Both the position numbers and the translations under genes were made by a program. This document shows, piece by piece, positions 30,021-39,300 of a stretch of DNA of 46,497 bases. The DNA comes from Candidatus Cloacimonadota bacterium. Lineage in GTDB: Bacteria > Cloacimonadota > Cloacimonadia > Cloacimonadales > Cloacimonadaceae. The notes below the pieces were generated by a model, which did not search any database, was not told the origin of the DNA, and worked only from the letters and a program-made list of their open reading frames with translations. Location of the stretch: NCBI GenBank assembly GCA_029565535.1, contig JAKQNZ010000161.1:1-46497 (forward strand), written 5' to 3'. The stretch's first letter is position 1. Every line of letters starts with the position of its first letter.

Positions 30021-31201
30021 ATTCAACTACTCCTTTCCCACCTCAAGCCAAAGTCCTTTTTATCGATGAACCGTTCTCCGAGGCTGAGGGAATACGGGCA
30101 GGACGCTCGCGGTTTCTTTTTGAACAAATATCAGCAAGTTTCGACTCTGATTTGCTGCTGCTGAAGAGCAGTGTGTACCAGGAAAAGCCGGTTGCAGAGC
30201 ATAAGGGATATGATAAGCTCTATTCGCTAAGCCTGGACAATGCCAAGACCCTTTATCCGGAAAGCTATCATAAGCTGGGAACAGGGCAGCGGGAACGCTT
30301 TGCCGCCATTCTGGATGGTAAGCGCTATGAAATGGTGATTATGGCCGGTTTAGCCTGTTTACCGCTGAGTCAGATAGTTCACAAAGTGCTACCTGCCTGT
30401 CCGGTGGTTATCGATGTGGAGGGAAACCGGTTCAGCGAGTTAGAAGCAGCTTGGAGCCGCGATAAATCGGCCACCAACTATCAGGCTTTCTGGGCTCTGG
30501 CAAAGCAAAAACTGGGTGACAGACTCCTCTTGAAAAGCCGTAACCACTACCTTTTCGCTGATCCCGCCACCCAAAACGAGCTGAGTAAGATTTTCAAGCT
30601 GAATCCTGAAAAAGAAGCTTTTCTGCCTCTGTCATGGGATGTTCCAGCTAACACGGAGCCCTCTCCCGAGCACGAAAAATTCCTCTTATTTTGGGGCGAT
30701 CCCTCAAATCCCGATAACCTTTCCCAGGCCAGAACTCTGGTTTCCGATATCTATCCCCGGATCTCAAAACGCATGGTGGAGAAGAATATCAGCCTGGTCA
30801 TCTGTGGGGGAGAGCAGCTTCAGGAGCTTTGCGGCGGGAGAATATTGTACGTACCCTGGGCTGAACGCGACAGCTATCTTCAAGCAGCCTTGCTTTTAGT
30901 TTTGCCTTTGGAAAAACCGGATCGCGAGTTGCGTTTGCTAAGCGCCGCTGCCATGGGCAAAGCCTTACTATGTACATCACCAACCTTGCAGGGATTCGGA
31001 GGTCTGGAAGAAAGGGTTTTTTGCGAAGCCAATCCAAATGCCTTGGTGGAAAAGCTGATCGCTTTGCTGAGAGTACCTTCACAACTGGAGCACAGTGGCA
31101 AGGCACTAAACACTTGGTATCAGGATAATTGGACTGCTAAGATTCTGCAAAATAAGCTAATAAACATTCTTTACAATTGGATCGGAACCAAGCATGAATA
31201 A
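30017..31201 (+). CDS. glycosyltransferase, GT4/GT-B-like
   Basis: 394 aa; C-terminal half ILYVPWAERDSYLQAALLLVLPLEKPDRELRLLSAAAMGKALLCTSPTLQGF resembles GT-B acceptor pattern. Confidence 0.65.
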   Translation: MNSTTPFPPQAKVLFIDEPFSEAEGIRAGRSRFLFEQISASFDSDLLLLKSSVYQEKPVAEHKGYDKLYSLSLDNAKTLYPESYHKLGTGQRERFAAILDGKRYEMVIMAGLACLPLSQIVHKVLPACPVVIDVEGNRFSELEAAWSRDKSATNYQAFWALAKQKLGDRLLLKSRNHYLFADPATQNELSKIFKLNPEKEAFLPLSWDVPANTEPSPEHEKFLLFWGDPSNPDNLSQARTLVSDIYPRISKRMVEKNISLVICGGEQLQELCGGRILYVPWAERDSYLQAALLLVLPLEKPDRELRLLSAAAMGKALLCTSPTLQGFGGLEERVFCEANPNALVEKLIALLRVPSQLEHSGKALNTWYQDNWTAKILQNKLINILYNWIGTKHE

Positions 31202-31832
31202 CGTTCGTCTTGTCCTCATTGGAGGTGGAACCTGTTCTGGCAAGACAACCATTGCCAGAGCGATCGGAATGCGGCTTAACGACCTGAAAACGGTCATCAT
31301 TTCCCACGATAACTATTATAAAGATCTTGCTCATCTCAGCCACGAAGCCCGAGCCAAGGTAAATTTCGACCATCCTGATTCCATAGACTCCGAGTACCTT
31401 TTATCAGACCTCAAGCAGATGCTGGCCGGAGTAGCCGTTGATATGCCGGATTACGATTTTGCCACACATTGCCGCATTGAGGGTAAAACTTGTGTGGCTG
31501 ACGCAGACGTTATCATCCTGGAAGGCATCTTTGCGCTTTACTATCCGGAGTTGAGAGCCTTGTCTGACCTTAAGATTTACGTCGATACCGATTCCGATCT
31601 GCGCTTGGCTCGCCGTATGCAACGAGATATCGTAGACAGAGGGCGTAATCCTGAAAGCGTCCTGGATCAGTACCTGCAAACAGTTAAACCATCCCATGAA
31701 GCTTTCATCGAGCCAACGAAGAAAAACGCAGATGTGATAATTCCCGGAGACCGGGAATTTGATAAAGTCCTCTATATGCTGAATGGCTACCTGTTGTATG
31801 AGTTAATGGCCGGGATCAAAAACCGCAGATAG
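31194..31832 (+). CDS. udk: uridine kinase
   Basis: IGGGTCSGKTTIARAI Walker A, SHDNYYKDLAHL, NFDHPDSIDSEYLLSDL, LEGIFALYYPELR. Confidence 0.93.
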   Translation: MNNVRLVLIGGGTCSGKTTIARAIGMRLNDLKTVIISHDNYYKDLAHLSHEARAKVNFDHPDSIDSEYLLSDLKQMLAGVAVDMPDYDFATHCRIEGKTCVADADVIILEGIFALYYPELRALSDLKIYVDTDSDLRLARRMQRDIVDRGRNPESVLDQYLQTVKPSHEAFIEPTKKNADVIIPGDREFDKVLYMLNGYLLYELMAGIKNRR

Positions 31833-31891
31833 CGGAAGTATCAAACCAGCTCAGCGAAGCTTCTCGATAAAAGCAAAAGGGTAATTAACAA

Positions 31892-31917
31892 AATCCCGAT
31901 ACCGAGGTATCGGGATT
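31892..31917 (-). terminator. hairpin terminator between convergent udk and 31943-32314
   Basis: AATCCCGATAC-CGAG-GTATCGGGATT perfect 11-bp stem; T-rich tract (TTTTGTTAATT) follows on the minus strand. Confidence 0.75.
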
Positions 31918-31942
31918 AGCAGTTCAGTTGGGGGCAATATCT

Positions 31943-32314
31943 TTATTCTTTCTCTTCGGGTTCAGCAGCTTCGGGTTCTTCTTCGGCTGCTTCTTCGCTT
32001 TTTACCTGCACACTCACTTCCACGGCGTTTTTGGCCAGTTCCGGATAAAAATCATCCACATATTCCTTAACGGTGGAATCTATGTCGTTGTGCTTGTCCA
32101 GGATTTCCTGAGAGAAGAAAACCTTTATAGAGGTGCTGTTCAGAGTTTGATTGATGTTTACCTTTGGCATTTCTCCATATACGTTATTCAAAAATTCGGG
32201 GAGGGATTTGGATAGTTTTACTGTTCCATTGATTTTTTTGTAGGCTTTCAGTCCAAAATGTGCTGCCATAGCAGTCCCACCGATCACCAGAAGAGCTTTG
32301 AAGAACTTTTTCAT
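31943..32314 (-). CDS. small hypothetical protein with N-terminal hydrophobic segment and acidic tail
   Basis: MKKFFKALLVIGGTAMAAHFG... and C-terminal SEEAAEEEPEAAEPEEKE. Confidence 0.6.
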   Translation of the reverse strand: MKKFFKALLVIGGTAMAAHFGLKAYKKINGTVKLSKSLPEFLNNVYGEMPKVNINQTLNSTSIKVFFSQEILDKHNDIDSTVKEYVDDFYPELAKNAVEVSVQVKSEEAAEEEPEAAEPEEKE

Positions 32315-32337
32315 TGGCTATACCTCGCTTGATTTTT

Positions 32338-33051
32338 TTATTTGTATATGGATTTTATCTTGCCCCAGCTTCGGTTTTGGATGAACTTTGGCTGGTTGAC
32401 GATCATGTCCTGGCCCGAGACCGGACCCAAGGCAAATTCGCTGAAGCTGTAAACCACCACGCCGGTGATGGAGGCATATTGGCTGTTGGAGGTTCCAGAG
32501 CTTAGCTTGGGGTTAAACAGGTCTTTCTGGACTACGCAGGGGCCGCTGCCATCGGTCACCAACAGCTTGTTACGGTTGCTTTTATTCTGAGTGGGCATCA
32601 CGTTCAGCAAACGCACATATACTCCTTCGTAGGCTTCGGCTTCTTCTGATCCGGCTAATTGGCCGGAAGTTAGCATCAAGGGGGTGGGCAGAGGATTATT
32701 GCTGCTCAAAACCCTGGTTTGGGAGATGTCCTGCAGGCAGGTCATGCCATAGAATTCCGACACGCTACCGCTTACTTTTACCCGATCGCCTATCTGAACC
32801 TTGCTGTCCCGGTCCAGAATCAGGATACCCCGCCAGGGGCCGTTCAAGTTCTCGCTAATGAAGTATCCGCCATTACGATAATTGGTGGCGGTTACCACCC
32901 CTTCCAGGCTGAGGGTTTTACCCACAAACCGGGATGGAAAGGTGCCATCGCTACCCGGCTGAGTAGTGAATTGCACGTCATATATCGAGACAGCCCAAGC
33001 CGACAGCATCAGGCTGGCCATCATTGCAATCAGCAGCAGTATCTTTCGCAT
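32338..33051 (-). CDS. secreted OB-fold (YhcR/ExeM-like) domain protein
   Basis: Signal peptide; FVGKTLSLEGVVTATNYRNGGYFISENLNGPWRGILILDRDSKVQIGDRVKVSGSVSEFYGMTCL resembles OB-fold domains in ExeM-type proteins. Confidence 0.7.
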   Translation of the reverse strand: MRKILLLIAMMASLMLSAWAVSIYDVQFTTQPGSDGTFPSRFVGKTLSLEGVVTATNYRNGGYFISENLNGPWRGILILDRDSKVQIGDRVKVSGSVSEFYGMTCLQDISQTRVLSSNNPLPTPLMLTSGQLAGSEEAEAYEGVYVRLLNVMPTQNKSNRNKLLVTDGSGPCVVQKDLFNPKLSSGTSNSQYASITGVVVYSFSEFALGPVSGQDMIVNQPKFIQNRSWGKIKSIYK

Positions 33052-33234
33052 ACTTTACCTCTATAGGACAATCTATTGTGTTGCTATATCCTGTCAAGCT
33101 AAAACAAAGCCAATTTATCATTTTTTTTCTGGTTTGTGGAATTTCTGCCGCTTGCAGCAAAAAAAATATTCCTCCTGATCCCGGGACAGATATTGAAAAC
33201 CATCCGATATGCTTAATATTTAGTAGAGAATAGA

Positions 33235-33301
33235 TATCATAGCATTATCATACCACTATCATACCACATGATCATGTATTATGATAGTGGTATGATAGCG
33301 G
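33235..33301. repeat. 11-bp iterons in inverted arrangement around a 12-bp palindrome
   Basis: TATCATAGCAT/TATCATACCAC/TATCATACCAC then ATGATCATGTAT then TATGATAGTGG/TATGATAGCGG; 18-bp perfect arms 33246-33263 and 33280-33297. Confidence 0.9.
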
Positions 33302-33320
33302 TATACCAGTAAGGATGGGT

Positions 33321-36300
33321 TTAGGGTTTTCCCCGTCCGATAAAGCTTTTTAGCGGTCTTCTTATCATGCGCTGCCGGCCTAGGGTTGTACAAACTCGTA
33401 CGAAAACCCTATCCGCCAAAGCGGCCGCTCCATATATTGTATAGCTGCTAACAGAGGTATTATCAAACAGATAACCTACATCAACCACAAAATCCGCACG
33501 GTCTGAGAGATAGATATTATAAGCCACATTTTCCAGGGATTCGCCATCCAGGTTTTCGCTTACGGCATCCCAGGAAAGAACAATATCGTTCCCTTCAATG
33601 CTAATTTGCAGATTTTGTGGCGCACGGGGTGGAACTGAGGCAACAAAAATGGCAGAGATTTCTTCGGAAAGAGGTGATATGTGCCCCGCTTCATCCACGG
33701 CCCTAACCCGGAAATAGTAACGGGTATCAAGGTTTAACCCCGTGATATTTGTGACCATCACATCCGTTCCCGGATAAGCTAAAAGCGGATCTTTGCGAAA
33801 ATCCCAAAGTTCATCATCAAGGCTAACACCCGGCTGGGTGGAATAATACACCTCGTAAGTCTTAAAATTTGGCTCCAAAACAGGTTGCCAGGTTATCTCT
33901 ACAGAATTGGCGGTTACCAGCCCTGTTCCCACCTGGGTAGTGGAATCCGGTGCAATGCTGTCTATTTTAACCCGCCAGTCGTCGCTATAGCCAACTTGCA
34001 AATACAAGCCCGAATACACAGGTCCAAACCCGTGGATATCAGAAGCCCTGAATTCAAAGCGCAGATCTGCTCCATCGGCTGTATAAGCTACTGGCACCAA
34101 AACTGTAAGCTGCTCCCGGGAGCTGCTATACTCGGATAGTTCCGCTTCGCTCATTTCCAAAAAGCTTTTGAGGGGAGACAGGCTGGTTCTGCTAATGGAA
34201 ACCTTGGAATTTTGCGCACTGCGAACATTAGAAAGGGGTAGCCACAACTCGTCCACATCGTATAAACCATTGCCGTTGTTATCTATGCGATACTCTATGG
34301 TACTGGCATCCACTCCGTAGTAATCGGCAAAGGTGCAGCCTATCATAAGTGAGCGTTGCTGTTGCCAAACTGGAAGAGGTTGGTTTCCCGGCTGGGGATT
34401 GCTGATTACCAGCGCTTGGCTTGGTTTAACGTATAAAACAGGTTCACTGAGTTCGCTAAAATTGCCAAACTGGTCTATGGCTCGGATTCTGAACCAGTAG
34501 TTTGTGTTTGGCAACAAAGCAGTTATGGATGTGGAGGCGGTTTCGGCATTGGCAAGGGCAGGATCATCCAGTTTAGACCAGTGGCTATCGTTGATGCCCA
34601 CCTGGGGATTGGTGCCAAAGAAGATTTGATAGCTGTCAAAGTTTTGGTCGGAAACGGGGTTCCAGTTTAATACAGCCAGGGGATTTGCACCGGAAACCAG
34701 GGCAAGACCGCTGACATCTGGAGGTAGGATAGTGTCTATATCTATGCTGTAGTCGTCCTCGATGCCGTTTAACCTATTGAAACCGCTGTAGCTTACAGGG
34801 TTTCCCGCCACATCCGCTGCCTTGAATTCGTAGCGGAGGTTCATGCCATCGGTAGCAAAGTTAGCCGTTACCCTAACGCTTATCTGAGGGGCATTGCTGT
34901 AACCGGAAATGGGTATCCAATCCTCTTCCAGATCATAGCTGCCGTTACCATTGGCGTCTATGCGGTATTGCAACGAGCTGGCATTTACCAGTTCATCATC
35001 CACAAATCTGGCACCAATAACCACTGCTCTGGTGTTTTGCCGGCGGTTTGTTTCCGTGGGATACAAATCGGTGATATTCACTTGTATGTTAGCGTTTCCG
35101 GTAACCGAAAAATCGTCTATAGACCAGTTGTTTGTGGCAAAGCTGGAAGCGGTGAACAACCAGCGGAAACGCACCTGACTTTGATGATGTGTTTCTGTGG
35201 AAACGTCGTAGATTTTGATGCCGTAATTTGCTGCTGAAGTCCAGGAAGCGGCAGTTGTCCAGGTAACTCCGTTTGTGGAATATTGAAATCTTGCCTGGCT
35301 GTTGGCATTGGGGACGTAGTTGTGCCAGAAATATACGCTGATCCTGTCGTAGCGGGAAAAATCATACACAGGCGAATAGAGGAATTCATTGGCACTGCTT
35401 TGGCTGCTGTTTGACACCCGGAAGCTGTAGTCGCTACCACTGTCCAGCACAATGCTCCAGGGGCTTGTGGTGCTGCCATTGTGCATAGTTGTCCAGCCAG
35501 CGGGAACAACTCCGCCCTGGTTGAAGTTTTCGTAGTAGCCGAAGCTGCGGCGTGAGATTTCATTTGAAAACACAGGTGCAGATTGCTGAGCATTGGTGTA
35601 GTTTGATCTGATTGCATATTTGTAAACGCCAAAGAGAGCTGCTGCCCAACTGAAATCCTGATAACTGGTTTCGTTTTGGGTGCTTAAGTATGTCCAAAGG
35701 GCGGTGTCGTCCTCATCGCCGGTTAGCAAACGGTATATGGAAAAGCCCAGAAACTCACGGCTGAGCTGGCTGGCAGAGGAAAATCCTCCTTCATCAATTT
35801 GGGAATTGTTTCTCCAGGTGATGGTTGCAAAGGCTGCTGAAGATTCTTGCATTGCCAGAACTTCATAGGGCAGATTGGTGTTTTCCCCCAGCACGAAGGT
35901 TCCCAGGTTCAGGTCTGCATTCCACAGGTTCAGCATGGTTTTGTAGCTGGCAAAGCCTTCTTTTTCGGCGGTGATGCTGTAGCTTTGGTTTATTGGCATG
36001 CCATAAAGGCTGTAATAGCCGTCGGCATCGGTGGTGGTTATATAGTAGTTGTTTCCCAGGATTACCGTTGCTCCGGCAAGGCCATTATCGGGATTTTCGG
36101 AGCTTACTATCCTGCCTGTGATGCTGCGGTTTCCGGGTTTGTCGTATAGCGCACGGATTTCACTGAGGGCTAATGCCCTATCATAAATCCGGTAGTCATC
36201 CATTATGCCAATTGATCCATGACTGTGATGAATGCTATTCCCAAGGCGTGATACTGGGAACTGGGTGTTGCTGAAACCATCGCTTGTATCCATCACCAGA

Positions 36301-39300
36301 TTAGCGTTTACATACAATCTGTGGCGGAAGCCCTCTTTCACCAGAGCAATATGATACCACTTTCCCTGTTGCAGAAAGTAGCCAGATGCATGCTCTCCAT
36401 TGTAATCAAGGAATTGTATTTCACCACTTGCGGGATGAATCATCACATTATAGATTTCCCCACCATTTAGCAGGCAGTTCCAGTCGCCGTTCAAATTGCC
36501 ATCATAATAGTACCAACCGGAGACGCTAAGGTTTGGGCTGTTGAATACAGAGGTAACAAACCTATCGCTCTTGGCATCTATGCTTAGGGCAGAATTATCC
36601 TGACCAAAACGGTTGGGAGCCGGATCCATGCTGCTTAGCGTGCCATGATTGCCTTTTCCGCTGGCGTCTGTGCCATTGCCATCCATCAGATAGTGCGCTT
36701 CCAAACCAATCTCCAGGCTGCTTTGGGCAATGCTGAACACTCCGCTTAGCGAGTAGGTGTCTGCGTTATCGCTAATTCTAAGCTTACACTTTGCATAACT
36801 GGCATCGGGAACCTGCCACAGGAAACCGTAAGTTTGGGCAGGAATTCCTGTAGCTATTGATTGCCAGGAGACACCATTATCGGGCGAAAAATCCAGGTTT
36901 ACTGTTGATACAGAGCTATCTGCATACCATAGTATCTGACATTCAGAATTAGCCGTAATTGTCTGATTGGCATGAGGTTCGGCTATATAAATCAAGCTTG
37001 AACCTGTGAAGCTATACAAAGCATCAATATCCTGAGCTGACAGAGGCTGGTTGAACAGATGAAAATCATCTATAGAACCAGTAAAGAAGGGTGTGCCATC
37101 CCGGCTTCTGCCGATATCATAACAGTTTTGCCAATCGAAGTCCGAAACAGATTTGTCGCCAAAAGCCACTTGCTGCCCATCCACAAACATTTTCTGCCCA
37201 ACTCCGGATTCTACCACAATGGAAAGAAAATGCCAGTTGTTGTCGCTTAGATTGGGTATATTTGCACTTATTGTCTGGTCTGCATATAGCCTATGGTAGA
37301 TATTGTTGTAGCTGATGTGGATATTTCGGTCGTGACCACCTCCAACATCATCGTATACGCCGAATAAACCTGTGCTGGCAGCAGAGGTTCGAAACCAGAA
37401 AGCCAGGGTATAATCAGTTTCGGGGATATCCTGATAGGTGCGGATATATGAGCTGCCATTAAAATATCCTGCACTATCGGGATTTCCAAATCTGTCGGCA
37501 GTAAAGGTTGCTCCATTGTTTTGCGGGTTCAGGTTATTATTGCTTAAATCAGTAATGTCACCATCAAAGGGGTAGTAAGCAATCAAATTGTGAGCAAAAC
37601 TTGTGCTATATCTATAGATGCGGAAGTTGGAACTTTCGGCATAAATCTCGGGATGAATGCGGCTTGTTATTCTTACTCGGCATGAGTCTGAGGGTGTGTT
37701 AGGGATAATCCAATTGTATTCGCTAAAGGCAGAGGGATAGCTGTTTACAATCTGCATCCAGCTTCTGCCATTATCGATGGAGTATTCAATGGATACATTA
37801 CCAAGAGAGTCAGGAGCAGCCCAGGAAATGGTTTTTTGGGATTGCACCAGATAGTTGCTGCCAAAGGAAGGCTGCGAAACAGAAAGAGAACTGCTGATGC
37901 CAAGGTATAGCATTTGAACCTCGGTGTCGCTGATTACCCGGTTATAGATTCGCAGTTCGTCCATTTTCCCTTTGAACAATCCGTCCCATCCATAGGACAG
38001 CTTTCCGATAAACAAATCTGTGGATGAACTGGCAAGGTTTCCAGCAAAATTCTGTTGCGCAATCAATTGTCCGTTCAGATACAAACGCTGTTTTTGCCCA
38101 TCGAAGGTAGCGGTGATATACTGCCAGCAGTCTGTTCTTATACTCTGGCTGGAATCAAGTTCCCGCCATTCATTTTGATTTGCTGAGCCAAACTTCAGCT
38201 TGCGCAAATTGTTCTCGGTGAAGGCTCTCAGCTCGTAGCCCGATAATGAGTTATTGGCTCTTTTGGAAAAAATGCGTGGGTTTTCTGACCCGTCGGCATC
38301 AAAACTAACCCAGGCACATAGGCTTAGCTGCTGTGAATTTAGGCTTGGCGCATTGGGAACAACTATATAGTCGTCCCCATCAAAGGCAAAGGCGCAGTTG
38401 GCATTGCCATTCCTGTCTTCAGCAGGCAGAGGCCCATTCAACGAACCGTGATTGTTGTAGCCCGATTCATCATTGGCGTTGCCATTGAAGGGATAGTATG
38501 CCACCAAACCTGGAATATCGTAGCCCTGGCTGCTTTGCACCACAATTAAACCGGTTTTAGTTAGCGTATCGGACAAGGTTCCATCACTAACGGTTAAGCT
38601 GACGGAATATGTTCCGGGATTGGGATAAACATAGCTGGGATGCTGATCAGAGGAGTCCATTATGCCATCGCTGTCCAAATCCCAAGCCCAGGAGCTTATC
38701 TCGTTCAAGCCTTTAGCAGATTCGTCCTGAAAGCTGACCCCAAAAGGAACAGCACCGCTGGTTTCTGAAACTGAAAACCTGGCAATGGGAGCATCGGTCT
38801 GGGTGTCTGATGCGTATAAAAAGCTTATCTCACTGGTCTGTAAGGCACGATTGTAGATCCTGAGGTCGTCTATTGAGCCTTTAAAGCCGTTGTTCGCACC
38901 AGTATTGAACAAGCCCAAAGTCCAGGGACCTGTATAAGTGGGCAGATGCGGATCATCGTCCGTAATACTGTAGATCAGGGTGCCATTCATATAGTGGAAA
39001 TAGGTGTTGCCAATCCGGTTTATCACAAAATGCGTCCAAGTGTCTGTGCTCCAGTTGGGTCTGTCTATGTCGGGGATAAACAGTCTGTCAACGCCGTCCT
39101 CACCTTTATATATCAGCCTTATTCCGTTATGATGATAATAACTGGTGGCACAAAACCTGTTTGTATCCTGCCCATCATTGCGGGACATTAATAGGTAGCG
39201 ATGCTCAAAATCGCTGCGGTTCAGCCAGATGGACATAGCTGCATCCCCTGGAGTATTGAAGATAAAGGTGTCGGGGATATTGATGCGATCCTGCAAGCCA

